From positions 1 through 29,297 of IMG/VR virus record IMGVR_UViG_3300036884_000003: a stretch of DNA of 29,297 bases. One strand, given 5' to 3'. Under the pieces are notes generated by a model, which had not been told where the DNA came from, searched no databases, and was given only the letters and a program-made list of their open reading frames with translations. The translations under genes were made by a program, and so were the position numbers. The stretch is from a virus. Each line of letters opens with the position of its first letter. The first letter of the stretch is position 1. Shown here piece by piece: positions 12,364 to 21,355 of the stretch.

Positions 12364-13440
12364 ATGGCAGCTATAGGAAATAGTTATTTGACCCTCCTAG
12401 ACTTTGCGAAACTGACCGACCCGTCGGGCAATCTCGCTTTAGTTGTGGAGCAGATGAACCGCGTTACTTCCATACTGGAAGACGCTTACATGATTGAAGG
12501 TAATCTGGACAAGGGCCATGAAACCACCCTTAGAACCGGACTGCCTACTCCGTCATGGAGAATCATAAACCAAGGTACGATACGCAGTAAATCGTCATCT
12601 AAAAAGATGGCGGTTGCTTCTGCTACGCTTGAAGCCGTCTCGGCGGTTGATTCTCTGCTTGTGGATAGCCAGAAAAACGGACAAGCGATTCGTATGTCGG
12701 AAGCCTCCCCGTTCCTGATGTCCATGGGTCTTACCCTTGCCAACCAGTGCATTTATGGCGATGTCCGCCGGAATCCCGACCGATTCACCGGACTTGCGGC
12801 CTATTACGCCCAGCTCAATGCCGCGTATCAGGCGAACCCGGACGCGCTTGTCAATCCTTCGCTGACCCTGCCGGATTCGGGCCGCAATGTGTTTGACTGC
12901 TCGGAAGGCGGAAAATACGGAACTCCCGGCAATGGCACGAATACTTCCATGTGGCTGACCGTTTGGGGGCCGAACTCGTCCCATCTGTTCTTCCCTAAAG
13001 GCGCGAAAGCCGGTATCGTGCAAGAAGATATGGGCAAGGTTCCCTTGGACGACGGTCGTGGTATTGGCGCAATTATGTTCCAGTATGTTGAACTTTTCCG
13101 CGCCTCCATGGGCCTTTGCGTCCGCGATTGGCGGCAGAACGTGCGTCTTGCCAACATTGACACGACCGCGCTCATGACTGCCGGTGGCGACCAGGATAAT
13201 TGCGCCCAGCTTGTCAGCCAGGCCATCAATGCCATGAACTTTGTCCATGACATCAATGACGGTAAGGCTGTCTGGTATTGCAATCGCCTCGTTAAAACCG
13301 CGCTCGAAAAGAAAGCGACGTATCAGCATAACGCGGTGCTTAACTCGGCAATCGAAGATGGTGTGCTTGTTACCCGCCTTATGGGTATACCGATACACCG
13401 TTGCGATGCGCTTATGAATACCGAAGCGGCGGTGAGCTAA
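12364..13440 (+). CDS. Major capsid protein (BPP-1 Bbp17-like)
   Basis: A 358-residue protein directly after the scaffold-like gene. Segments such as LTLLDFAKLTDPSG, GHETTLRTGLPTPSWR, the NPDRFTGLAAYYAQLNA stretch and LFRASMGLCVRDWR are those of the capsid family seen in BPP-1-like podoviruses; the fold is expected to be HK97-type. A GGAG box lies in the 12-base gap upstream. Codon choice is shifted to C-ending codons (GCC, GGC, TTC, AAC) compared with neighbouring genes, as expected for the most highly expressed product. The bias also leaves long open antisense frames, which are not genes. Confidence 0.9.
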   Translation: MAAIGNSYLTLLDFAKLTDPSGNLALVVEQMNRVTSILEDAYMIEGNLDKGHETTLRTGLPTPSWRIINQGTIRSKSSSKKMAVASATLEAVSAVDSLLVDSQKNGQAIRMSEASPFLMSMGLTLANQCIYGDVRRNPDRFTGLAAYYAQLNAAYQANPDALVNPSLTLPDSGRNVFDCSEGGKYGTPGNGTNTSMWLTVWGPNSSHLFFPKGAKAGIVQEDMGKVPLDDGRGIGAIMFQYVELFRASMGLCVRDWRQNVRLANIDTTALMTAGGDQDNCAQLVSQAINAMNFVHDINDGKAVWYCNRLVKTALEKKATYQHNAVLNSAIEDGVLVTRLMGIPIHRCDALMNTEAAVS

Positions 13441-13442
13441 CC

Positions 13443-13751
13443 ATGGCTCTCTATCATTCCGGTTTCGTTACTGGCGGGCAGTTTGGTCATAACGGAATAC
13501 ATGGATATCTTGGTGCGCATTTCCGTGGATGGGGGACGGCGACGGTTATAAGTGGACAGACCACAATCGCTGTTGCCGATACGGATATTGCGGCTACGGA
13601 TATCATCATTGCTTCCGTTGCAACCAAAGGCACTAATGCCTGCTATGTCGCTGGCTATACAATAGTCGCGGCGACATCGTTCACCTTTACGGTGAACACA
13701 GACCCTGGCTCAGGTGGTGCGGTAATAGCTTACTACATCATCAGGCCGTAA
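13443..13751 (+). CDS. Small capsid-region protein, possibly decoration or head protein
   Basis: A 102-residue protein. The ATG at 13443 follows the capsid stop by two bases with GGTGAG (13431-13436) upstream; an in-frame ATG at 13401 is inside the capsid gene. From residue about 35 it consists of short beta strands (TTIAVADTDIAATDIIIASV, later TSFTFTVNTDPGSGGAVIAYY), a pattern I associate with small capsid decoration or ancillary proteins. The N-terminus is glycine- and histidine-rich. Role inferred from position. Confidence 0.6.
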   Translation: MALYHSGFVTGGQFGHNGIHGYLGAHFRGWGTATVISGQTTIAVADTDIAATDIIIASVATKGTNACYVAGYTIVAATSFTFTVNTDPGSGGAVIAYYIIRP

Positions 13752-13765
13752 TAGGAGAAATTCAA

Positions 13766-14350
13766 ATGCAGAGAGATAAAGGCTTAATATTCAGCAGCGT
13801 ATCGGCGGGCGATTTAGGGACGGCTTTCACTAGCGCAACCGACTTCCCGTCTACCAATTACATAGACCAGGGTGTCTATGGCAGTTCCAACTACAACCCC
13901 GTATCGGGTGCAGGTGTCGGCAAAAACGCGCTTTGGTTTGTTGCGCGTGTTAATACTGCCTGCACTTCGTCTGGTAATACCTCTACGTTGCAGGCCGTGT
14001 TGCAGGAATCGTCCGATACCACGACTGGAAGCGACGGGACTTGGACTGACCTTGTAGCTGGCCCGGTGTATATGTCGTCTGGCGGCACTGCTACCGGTTC
14101 AATGGCTGGCACGCTTATCGCCAGTCTGGTAATTGCGAAATTCCGTATGCCTAAATGCTCAAAGCAGTTTTTGAGATGTTGCTGGCGGGCCGGAGTTGGC
14201 GCGTTCACGGGCGGAAAGGTTGAGGCGTTCCTTGTGCCGGAAGTGGACTTGCAGGATTATTCCGACCAGGTTACCACGACCGTTACCGCACAACCGACCG
14301 GCGCGTTTGACCAGACCCAGACTGCGGCTGTTAGTCAGGTGTTGAGCTAA
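13766..14350 (+). CDS. Bbp16-like capsid cement protein
   Basis: A 194-residue, beta-rich protein in the position of Bbp16, the cement protein of BPP-1, two genes after the capsid protein. Segments ATDFPSTNYIDQG, ALWFVARVNTACTSSG, STLQAVLQESSD and GAFTGGKVEAFLVPEVDLQD fit that family (an early iDxG segment, then a strand-rich jelly-roll). It would clamp capsomers on the outside of the head. A GGAG box precedes the start. The assignment rests on gene order and remembered motifs. Its end contains a -35 element. Confidence 0.65.
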   Translation: MQRDKGLIFSSVSAGDLGTAFTSATDFPSTNYIDQGVYGSSNYNPVSGAGVGKNALWFVARVNTACTSSGNTSTLQAVLQESSDTTTGSDGTWTDLVAGPVYMSSGGTATGSMAGTLIASLVIAKFRMPKCSKQFLRCCWRAGVGAFTGGKVEAFLVPEVDLQDYSDQVTTTVTAQPTGAFDQTQTAAVSQVLS

Positions 14351-14370
14351 GAGGTGTAGGTTTCTATAAT
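14342..14370 (+). promoter_or_regulatory. Candidate sigma70 promoter after the head genes
   Basis: TTGAGC (14342-14347, four of six -35 positions) and perfect TATAAT (14365-14370) are 17 bases apart; a second overlapping TATAAT occupies 14370-14375. Transcription would start near 14377-14382, inside the 5' arm of the hairpin that follows, toward the genes from 14430 on. Confidence 0.5.
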
Positions 14371-14412
14371 ATAATCTCCCTAGCCTCTGAAATATGGGGC
14401 TAGGGGAATTAT
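14371..14412 (+). terminator. Long hairpin after the head genes (terminator, processing site or mRNA-stabilising stem)
   Basis: Bases 14371-14387 pair with 14396-14412: 17 pairs with one C-A mismatch, core CCCTAGCC / GGGCTAGGG, loop of eight. It is followed by A-rich rather than T-rich sequence, so it is not a standard intrinsic terminator. It could stabilise or process the abundant capsid mRNA, or form the 5' end of RNA from the overlapping promoter. Confidence 0.7.
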
Positions 14413-14429
14413 AAAAAAGGAGATAACAA

Positions 14430-14798
14430 ATGGGATTCACAAAAGAGCAGAGGGCGGCGAAGGCCGCAGCGGTTGCCGGAACAACTCCGGAGAATACTGA
14501 AACGGAACCAATCACAGAAAAATCAAGTGTTTGCGAAATGCCTACGGACTGTCTTTTCAAAACCAAAATAGAGGTTTACGTCGAGAATGTGCAGATACCC
14601 GGCGATTCAAAAATAAAGCTTTCACCTGCCGCGTCATGGCGACAGCGCAAGAATAGGAATCTTATATTGCTTGAAGGGAAATCAGGGCAGGGTCTTTCCG
14701 TAGCGGAGGTAAACGCTTTGGAAGAAAAAGACCTTGAAATAATCGAAGAAGGAGCTACTCCAAAACGTGCGCCGATAACATCGGCTGGGAAATTATAA
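14430..14798 (+). CDS. Hypothetical protein of the structural region
   Basis: A 122-residue protein with a strong AAGGAG box (14417-14422). The first 45 residues are polar and alanine/lysine-rich, then a short ordered part (CLFKTKIEVYVENVQI, PAASWRQRKNR) and an acidic end with LEEKDLEIIEEG. It lies between head genes and the signal-peptide proteins. Small proteins of this composition are seen at this place in related podoviruses, without known function. Confidence 0.6.
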   Translation: MGFTKEQRAAKAAAVAGTTPENTETEPITEKSSVCEMPTDCLFKTKIEVYVENVQIPGDSKIKLSPAASWRQRKNRNLILLEGKSGQGLSVAEVNALEEKDLEIIEEGATPKRAPITSAGKL

Positions 14799-14802
14799 AC
14801 TT

Positions 14803-15825
14803 ATGAAAAAACTACTGACGGGAATCCTTGCAGTATGCGCATTTACGGTATGCGCTTATGCCGATTATCTTACCAAAACCAGCATAGGCTCGTATGTAGG
14901 TTTGTTAGCCAATGAGACCGGGCTTACCTACAGCAACACATACGTCCTTGACTTGTCCGTATATAATGCTGCGAGGGTTTCCGCTCAGGTAGATTATACT
15001 TCTGCGACGTTTGCCGCTTCGACGTTTACGGACGGCTCGAAAAGCACTGGTAGCGTTACCGTTGTGTCAACGACTGGATTGTCTGGCGTGATACTTAAAA
15101 TAAACCAGATACCGATAGTCGCTGGGACGGACTATGTTATTGACGTGCCAACACAAACAGCAACCAATCTGGCGGCCTTGATAAATTCAATGCCGGATTT
15201 GAGTGCGTTCATAACTGCTCATGCAGATAGTTCGGTTGTAACTTCTACATCGGTGTCGGTTGGCGGGAATTATCCGATGACGACTTCCGATGCAACAAAG
15301 CTCTCGGTATCCCATGCAAATATGACGGGTGGAGTATCGGCGGGGTATAATGCGGCTGATGATAGAATAATAATCCCGGCCCACGGTTTCCCGCTCGGAT
15401 TAGCTGTGGCATATAGCACGGGTTCAGCATCAGGCACAATCGGAGGGCTTACGGCTGGAACCGTGTATTACGTTATTCCTGTTGACGTTAATACGATTAG
15501 GCTTTCGACGACATCTGCCCGTGCGATTGCCGGATTATACATAAATCTTACCGGACAAAATGCAAGCACGACCGCATACACATATACGCTTACGCCTTCC
15601 GCAATATCAGGAACACCTGGTTTTTACTGGCAGGTATCCAATGACGGCGTTGATTATTCAAGCTTCATAAGTGGGTCAAGCGAAACAATCAGTGGCTATA
15701 CCGCACCGTATGCGACGGCGTTCTATGATTTCTCGAATGTCAACTATCGCTATCTTAGGCTCAATGTTGCGGGGCCGACGACTGGCGGAATATTACTTAA
15801 AGCTACCGTAAACGTGAAGGAATAG
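14803..15825 (+). CDS. Beta-rich phage protein with an N-terminal signal peptide
   Basis: A 340-residue protein. Residues 1-20 (MKKLLTGILAVCAFTVCAYA) form a standard Sec signal peptide with a probable cut after AYA. The rest is threonine/serine-rich and made of beta repeats. A segment around residue 194 (HGFPLGLAVAY, then GTVYYVIPVDVNTIRLS) is a small module that also occurs near residue 376 of the gp12-like protein at 17216. The end (YRYLRLNV, GGILLKATV) is common in virion surface proteins. It would be a structural or receptor-side protein by position, yet it carries an export signal, which virion proteins normally lack. Shine-Dalgarno sequence is weak. Confidence 0.7.
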   Translation: MKKLLTGILAVCAFTVCAYADYLTKTSIGSYVGLLANETGLTYSNTYVLDLSVYNAARVSAQVDYTSATFAASTFTDGSKSTGSVTVVSTTGLSGVILKINQIPIVAGTDYVIDVPTQTATNLAALINSMPDLSAFITAHADSSVVTSTSVSVGGNYPMTTSDATKLSVSHANMTGGVSAGYNAADDRIIIPAHGFPLGLAVAYSTGSASGTIGGLTAGTVYYVIPVDVNTIRLSTTSARAIAGLYINLTGQNASTTAYTYTLTPSAISGTPGFYWQVSNDGVDYSSFISGSSETISGYTAPYATAFYDFSNVNYRYLRLNVAGPTTGGILLKATVNVKE

Positions 15826-15836
15826 TAGAATAAATT

Positions 15837-16472
15837 ATGAAAAAAATATTGATTGCTTTGATGTTGGGAATACCGATGTTGTCGGTAGCTGGCGAGGGCG
15901 TTTCATATTATACCACGAATCGCGGCGGTGGTGGCTATCTTATGAATTCCTACGGCTCGTATTATGGCTGGATGGGAAATAAAGTTGCTGGCTCGGATAC
16001 GTGGTGTCTTGGATATTCGGCTGATATGTTCGGTTCTACTGGCACTTGCGTATTAACGTGGACGACCGCAGGTATTTCAGGAACATTAACTGGTAATGCG
16101 GCTACAGCGTCCTCATTGGCGACCGCAGGAAGTTCCGCCGCGTCCGGGTATCTATGCCGCGGTATAGACGCTTCGGGTAATTGCCTATCTGCTATTGTGG
16201 ATTCTGCCGCCGTGTCCAGCTCTACCAGTCCGGTTCAATCCGGTGGGATGTATACCGCGCTTGCTGGCAAACTACCTATTGACGGTTCATCCGCAATGAC
16301 TGGTGGATTTCGCCCTTATCCCAGGACTACGGCACAGTTGGCGGTATCAACTCCGTCAGTGGTAGGACAACAGGTTTTCAATACAGACATTAAAGCCTAT
16401 TGTCAGGGTAACGGGACTACAAATGCTGGTGATTGGAAACTAGTATCGTCAACTAATACCGCTTGTCAATAG
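15837..16472 (+). CDS. Tail-fibre-like protein with an N-terminal signal peptide
   Basis: A 211-residue protein starting MKKILIALMLGIPMLSVAGE, a second predicted Sec signal with a likely cut after SVA. Residues about 20-70 are glycine/tyrosine-rich with four cysteines in the whole mature protein's first half and end. The middle has fibre-like marks: GTLTGNAATASSLA and SPVQSGGMYTALAGKLP, as in phage tail fibres. The end (TPSVVGQQVFNTD, then YCQGNGTT) also resembles fibre tips. It directly follows another signal-bearing gene and precedes the tail tube gene. An exported fibre-like protein is unusual. Confidence 0.65.
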   Translation: MKKILIALMLGIPMLSVAGEGVSYYTTNRGGGGYLMNSYGSYYGWMGNKVAGSDTWCLGYSADMFGSTGTCVLTWTTAGISGTLTGNAATASSLATAGSSAASGYLCRGIDASGNCLSAIVDSAAVSSSTSPVQSGGMYTALAGKLPIDGSSAMTGGFRPYPRTTAQLAVSTPSVVGQQVFNTDIKAYCQGNGTTNAGDWKLVSSTNTACQ

Positions 16473-16481
16473 GGGGCTTTT

Positions 16482-17216
16482 ATGGACGCGGGCAATACCA
16501 AAATCAGCATAATTAATAAAAGTTTAAGCCATATCAAGGTTCAAACCATAACTGCGCTTACCGACCAGAGCGAGCCTGCGCGAAAGGCTAACCTGTTCTA
16601 CGACTGTGCGCGTAAATCGCTACTGCGCGAATGTGATTGGCAATGGGCTAGGGTTAAGAAGCAATTAAATCTGATAGGCAGTATTGAAGACGCTATCGCT
16701 TACCCCACTGATATAAGTAAGCAAGATATAATCCGGCCTTGGATATATACATACGGCTATCCGGCAGAATGCGTTCGGTTGCATAAATTATTTAATCCCG
16801 AAATGCCCGGCATATCAATACCGTTCTATCTTCCGCATAGCAATGATGGAAGCGATCTCGACAATGTAACCAAATACGAAATAGGACGCTCACCGATAAC
16901 CAATATAATCGCAATCGGCGTAAATATGCAGAATGCTTGGGCTGAATTTACATATAACATCACTGACGAAAGCCAGTTTGATGATATGTTTCAGGACGCG
17001 CTCGCTTGGGTTTTGGCGGCTGAACTGGCAATGCCGCTATGTTGCGATAAAGAACTGGCGCAAATGGTGGACGCTCGGGCAAAGGAATCCGTATCGGAAG
17101 CTAAGCGTAAGAATGGCGGAGAGGCCCCGGAATTTCTACCGCGTGTCTGCGATTATGAACGTGCCCGAACAATCGGCGGATATGGTGTAAATTATCCCTG
17201 GGGAGATGACCGCTAA
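16482..17216 (+). CDS. Tail tubular protein A-like (T7 gp11-type adaptor)
   Basis: A 244-residue protein matching the gatekeeper/adaptor family that sits under the portal. Typical segments are SIINKSLSHIKVQTITAL, SEPARKANLFYDCARKSLL, CDWQWARV, and YGYPAECVRL; the C-terminal helix region (DALAWVLAAELAMPL) is also characteristic. It joins the portal to the nozzle protein coded by the next gene. A GGGGG box precedes the ATG, and the stop overlaps the next start as TAATG. Confidence 0.9.
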   Translation: MDAGNTKISIINKSLSHIKVQTITALTDQSEPARKANLFYDCARKSLLRECDWQWARVKKQLNLIGSIEDAIAYPTDISKQDIIRPWIYTYGYPAECVRLHKLFNPEMPGISIPFYLPHSNDGSDLDNVTKYEIGRSPITNIIAIGVNMQNAWAEFTYNITDESQFDDMFQDALAWVLAAELAMPLCCDKELAQMVDARAKESVSEAKRKNGGEAPEFLPRVCDYERARTIGGYGVNYPWGDDR

Positions 17217-20200
17217 TGCCGCAAGAACCGCAGTGGCCTGTCCATGAGATAAAGGCTAGTTTTGCTGGTGGAGAATTCACGCCTGCACTAGCGGCTCGCG
17301 TGGATATAGCCAAATACTCAACTGGCCTTAAAACTGCGCGTAATGTCAATATTATGCCACAGGGGGGCGTCAGGAACAGGCCCGGAACTTACTTTGTGGC
17401 GGCGGCGGGAGATTCGGCTCATGCGGTTAGAATTATTCCGTTCGTATATGCAACCGGTGATGCCTATATCTTAGAGTTTGGGCAGTATTATATCCGTATG
17501 TTTAAGGATGGCGAAAGGGTTATAGTTGACCCGGCTGACGTGGACAATTTTGACCCGACCGAAACATATCCGCGTAATTCCATTGTCAAAGTTGGTAGCT
17601 ATGTCGCTATTTATTGGAACGGTGTTTCGGAGAAATATTTGACCGCCTATGCGCCGTATGGAACGGACATAACGGACTACGCGGCGGATGTTGATGTTTC
17701 TGGCGGCGCAGATTGTGCGGTTACTGTAACATCTGGCAATAAATATTTACATTTTAGGATAGGTTCAACTGCCGCTAATAACTCGGCGGCTAATTTCCAA
17801 ACCAAACTACGCGCCCTCGGAGGCACTTTTGCTAATTGGTTTGTAGTTGAAAATTCGCTATATGCTGCTGCTAGACCTACAACTATAACCGCAGGGTTCA
17901 CAACCTTTTATGAAAATAATACGCTTTGGGTAAATGGTGTAAATGTTATAACCGGAACATCCGGGGTAAGTATTTTTCCGTTAAAAATGACTTTTGCGGA
18001 ATCCTTATCTTGGCAGGCATGGTCTGACCAGATTACTACGACATATACCGGTGCGGAATTAAAAGATTTGAAGGTTACGCAGTCGGCGGATTATCTATAT
18101 ATCTGCCATCCCGACCATGCGCCAGCACAGTTTATTAGATTGGCTAATATGGTGTGGACAATAGAGCCATTCCCTTACGTCAACGGCCCGTTCATGTTGC
18201 AAAATACTGATTCAACAAAAACACTATCGTCCAATAGCATGACACCAGGCTCCATTACCCAGACAATAAGCCAAGTTGTAGCACGTCCCGACTGGCTTAT
18301 GACAGGATATAACGGCATTGATTTAGTTACCGCTTCGGCCCATGGATTGTCAACGGGGAATATCGTTACAGTATCATCTTTGGATGGAGCGTTGGCGGCT
18401 ACATTGAATGGGAATAGTTATACAATTACTGTGGTTAATTCCACGCGGTTTAGTTTGGGTATTAGCCATTCCACATTCTCGACATATACTCCGGGGGCTG
18501 GAACAATATCAACCGATGGCCCGGTAACCATAACGGCTAATTTCGATATTTTCGACGCCTCCCATGTTGGAGCCTTGTTCCAATTAGTCGAAACATTACC
18601 GGCGCAATCAATATCGGAGGCTCCTGCCTCTACCGTAGCCACATCTTCAATCCAGTGCGGTCATACTTGGCGTATTATCACAAATGGAAATAGCTGGACG
18701 GGCGTAATAAAAATATATGCCTCTGTTGATGGCGGCACTACATGGAATCTGCTTAGAACTTTACAGGGGAATGCGGGTGCAGGATATGCGGAAAATTTTG
18801 ATACTTCAGGAGATACTGGATATTCACAATGCTTAATACGAGCTATAGGGACATATTCGGCATCAACGGCAACTATAACCCTTTCATCTGACACATTTGA
18901 TTGGGTGGGAATTATTAAGATTGATACCGTGTCTAGCCCAACAAGCGCAACAGCAACTATATTGACGCAAAATAATGTAGGAATAGGACTTGCCAGCACA
19001 AATGCTACATATCAATGGGCCGAGGGCTCATGGTCTAATTATCGCGGATGGCCTACGGTTTGCACGTTCTTTCAGGATAGACTTGCTTTCGCGTCAACGG
19101 TATCTGAACCGCAGACTGTCTGGTTTAGTCAGACCGGAGACTATTCAAATTTTGGCGTGAGTTACCCTATAATTGACAGCGACGCTCTTAGTATTTTATT
19201 GCCGTCTCGCACGGTCAATATTGTGAAAAACATGTCATCACTATCTGCAATGGTGGTGCTTACGTCTGATTCGGATTTCAGTATAGACACGGGACAAAGC
19301 GGCACATTATCCCCGACCTCGGTGTCCGTTATCTGCCATGGACACCGAGGGGCCTCGGAAGTTACCCCAGCGGTTGTCGGTAATGAGTTGATTCTTGTGC
19401 AGCAGATGGGAACGATTATCCGAAACCTAATTTATCAATTCGCGGTAAGCGGATATATGGGCGACAATATTAGTGTCGTTTCTCAACACTTATTCACGGG
19501 CTATCAGATTGTTGAAATGGCATATCAGCAGGAACCAGATAGCATAGTTTGGGCGGTTCGTAATGACGGAACTTTGCTTTCACTAACCTATATGCGCGAA
19601 CAGGAAGTAATCGCCTGGACGCACCACGACACGCAAGGAACATTTGAAAGCGTCGCCTCTATTCCAAATAGCACTCTTGGTATAAATGAAATATGGTTTG
19701 TCGTAAATAGAACCGTGGGCGGAAATACAGTGCGATATATCGAACGTCTTGCGCCCCGAGATATGGGAATGGACGCGGAAGATTACATGATGCTGGATTC
19801 AGCCGTTACGCAGGATAACGGTTCATCTCCGAGCGTTACCGTTACTGGATTGTCGCATTTGAATGGTAAAACTGTAAATGCTCTAGCAGATGGTAATGTC
19901 GTAATTGGCCTTACGGTGGCGAATGGTAGCGTAACCTTGCCCGTAGCGGCCTCTTTAGTTCATGTCGGACTATCTTATATCTCCGATGTTGAAACCCTAC
20001 GTATTGAATCGCCAGATACGGCGGGAACATTGCAGGGCCGAAGGGTTGCAATCCCCCGCGTTACCTTGCGCTTTTGGAATTCTCGTGGTGGACATATCGG
20101 GATAACCAATCAGAATACGTCCATAGCCTCAACCGGGACAACTGGCCTTGATGAAATTATCCAGCGCGAACCTGGCGAGCGTTACGATGCGGCAATCCCG

Positions 20201-20335
20201 CTCAAAACACAGGATTATTTATTTGTCCCTAATGGCGGATACGACTTTGGCACGAGCGTATTTTATCGGCAGACCGACCCGTTGCCGTTCTGTTTGCTTG
20301 CCATAATCCCTCAAATTGTTAGAGGTGAGAATTAA
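17216..20335 (+). CDS. Tail tubular protein B-like (T7 gp12-type nozzle protein)
   Basis: A 1039-residue protein, longer than T7 gp12. The start is diagnostic: IKASFAGGEFTPALAARVDI, then YSTGLKTARNVNIMPQGGV and RNRPGTYFVA, the N-terminal region of podovirus nozzle proteins. Midway are WPTVCTFFQDRLAFAST and VWFSQTGDYSNF, also conserved, and later HGHRGASEVTPAVV and ILVQQMGTIIRNL. Residues about 366-430 insert a small beta module with HGLSTGNIV, shared with the signal-peptide protein at 14803. It forms the tail end through which DNA leaves. Starts and ends in TAATG overlaps. Confidence 0.92.
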   Translation: MPQEPQWPVHEIKASFAGGEFTPALAARVDIAKYSTGLKTARNVNIMPQGGVRNRPGTYFVAAAGDSAHAVRIIPFVYATGDAYILEFGQYYIRMFKDGERVIVDPADVDNFDPTETYPRNSIVKVGSYVAIYWNGVSEKYLTAYAPYGTDITDYAADVDVSGGADCAVTVTSGNKYLHFRIGSTAANNSAANFQTKLRALGGTFANWFVVENSLYAAARPTTITAGFTTFYENNTLWVNGVNVITGTSGVSIFPLKMTFAESLSWQAWSDQITTTYTGAELKDLKVTQSADYLYICHPDHAPAQFIRLANMVWTIEPFPYVNGPFMLQNTDSTKTLSSNSMTPGSITQTISQVVARPDWLMTGYNGIDLVTASAHGLSTGNIVTVSSLDGALAATLNGNSYTITVVNSTRFSLGISHSTFSTYTPGAGTISTDGPVTITANFDIFDASHVGALFQLVETLPAQSISEAPASTVATSSIQCGHTWRIITNGNSWTGVIKIYASVDGGTTWNLLRTLQGNAGAGYAENFDTSGDTGYSQCLIRAIGTYSASTATITLSSDTFDWVGIIKIDTVSSPTSATATILTQNNVGIGLASTNATYQWAEGSWSNYRGWPTVCTFFQDRLAFASTVSEPQTVWFSQTGDYSNFGVSYPIIDSDALSILLPSRTVNIVKNMSSLSAMVVLTSDSDFSIDTGQSGTLSPTSVSVICHGHRGASEVTPAVVGNELILVQQMGTIIRNLIYQFAVSGYMGDNISVVSQHLFTGYQIVEMAYQQEPDSIVWAVRNDGTLLSLTYMREQEVIAWTHHDTQGTFESVASIPNSTLGINEIWFVVNRTVGGNTVRYIERLAPRDMGMDAEDYMMLDSAVTQDNGSSPSVTVTGLSHLNGKTVNALADGNVVIGLTVANGSVTLPVAASLVHVGLSYISDVETLRIESPDTAGTLQGRRVAIPRVTLRFWNSRGGHIGITNQNTSIASTGTTGLDEIIQREPGERYDAAIPLKTQDYLFVPNGGYDFGTSVFYRQTDPLPFCLLAIIPQIVRGEN

Positions 20336-20787
20336 TGAAAATCACGATTGAGAAAACAAAACTCGACGATATAAAAAAGGTTGCGGCGGCATTGCGAGAT
20401 GAGGATTTTTGCGAGGCGATGGCGCAACATGGCGACGCAATGATGGCACTTTCTGTATCAGCCGAAAAATCGGACGTGTGTTGCACTCTGTTTGTTGATA
20501 ATATTCCTTGCGCTATTTATGGCAGAGTTGCCGCCAGTATTTTAGGAGATTCGGCTAATATCTGGTTGCTTGGAACACCGGAACTTAATAAAATAAAAAA
20601 GAGCTTTATGCGTATTAGTAAACATGTTATTAATGATTGGTTGAAAGAATATCCGGTTTTGTGGGCGCAGGTTGACGGCAGATATGGCAAAACACATCGC
20701 TGGCTTAAATGGCTAGGATTTCAGAAGTTCCCAGGATATGAATTGCATGGCGTTGAGTTTAATAATTTTATGATTAGGAGGGCTTAA
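20335..20787 (+). CDS. T7 gp13-like protein (GNAT-fold-like)
   Basis: A 150-residue protein in the gp13 place between nozzle and internal virion proteins. The pattern DIKKVAAALRDEDFCEAMA, then WLLGTPELNKIKKSFMRISK, WAQVDGRYGKTHRWLKWLGF is that of T7 gp13-type phage proteins, which resemble acetyltransferases; the last segment corresponds to the acceptor-side end of such folds. In T7 the product is needed for normal virion assembly. Catalysis is not shown. Starts in TAATG. Confidence 0.82.
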   Translation: MKITIEKTKLDDIKKVAAALRDEDFCEAMAQHGDAMMALSVSAEKSDVCCTLFVDNIPCAIYGRVAASILGDSANIWLLGTPELNKIKKSFMRISKHVINDWLKEYPVLWAQVDGRYGKTHRWLKWLGFQKFPGYELHGVEFNNFMIRRA

Positions 20788-20788
20788 T

Positions 20789-21355
20789 ATGGGCGCGGCG
20801 GCGGCAATGGGAGCAATGGGTGCAGGTGGAGCAGTATCAGCATACGGCGCGATATCTGGCGGCAATGCTTCAAATGATTACTATAAATATTTGTCTGGCA
20901 TATCAGCACAAAACGCGGAACTTGCCAAAGCCTCCGGCGAAATGGAGACTTACAATCTTGGAACTCAAGAAGAACAGGGTGTTAAAAATATTTGGAATAA
21001 GGAACGCGGAACTGTCGGGGCGCAGACGACAGCACTTGCCGCAGGTGGCGCGGGCGTAGGCTCAAAGACCGCAGAGCAATTGGTCAGCAATACCGCGAAT
21101 ATGGCAAATATGGACGAAATGGCACTCCGGTATAACGCAGATTTGAAGATGAAAAATGCACGTCTTGGCGCACAAAATCAGGCACTTAATTATGAATCGC
21201 AAGCCGCCGGATATAATGCGGCAGGTTCTAATGCGCAACACGCCGCAATGCTTAGCGCAATGGGTTCTATTCTTGGCGGTGCTGGACAAGTATCGGCAAT
21301 GGGAATAAATAATTCCGGTGTTTCCCCCAGAGGTTCTAGTTATGGAGGATATTAA
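20789..21355 (+). CDS. Internal virion protein, T7 gp14-like position
   Basis: A 188-residue protein with a strong GGAGGG box (20777-20782). The first 30 residues are alanine/glycine-rich and hydrophobic enough to insert in a membrane (MGAAAAMGAMGAGGAVSAYG). The rest is helical and glutamine/asparagine-rich (ALAAGGAGVGSKTAEQLVSN). This is the composition of gp14-like ejection proteins, which form the outer-membrane part of the channel used for DNA entry. Position before two large internal proteins supports this. Stop overlaps the next start (TAATG). Confidence 0.75.
   Translation: MGAAAAMGAMGAGGAVSAYGAISGGNASNDYYKYLSGISAQNAELAKASGEMETYNLGTQEEQGVKNIWNKERGTVGAQTTALAAGGAGVGSKTAEQLVSNTANMANMDEMALRYNADLKMKNARLGAQNQALNYESQAAGYNAAGSNAQHAAMLSAMGSILGGAGQVSAMGINNSGVSPRGSSYGGY

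Noticed and set aside
12595-13398. 267-residue open frame on the - strand across the capsid gene
   Set aside because: It is antisense to a clear capsid gene, has no ribosome site and is explained by the capsid gene's C-ending codon preference.
14803-16472. Diversity-generating retroelement target, suggested by the affinity to BPP-1
   Set aside because: No reverse transcriptase, template repeat or variable repeat is visible in the window.
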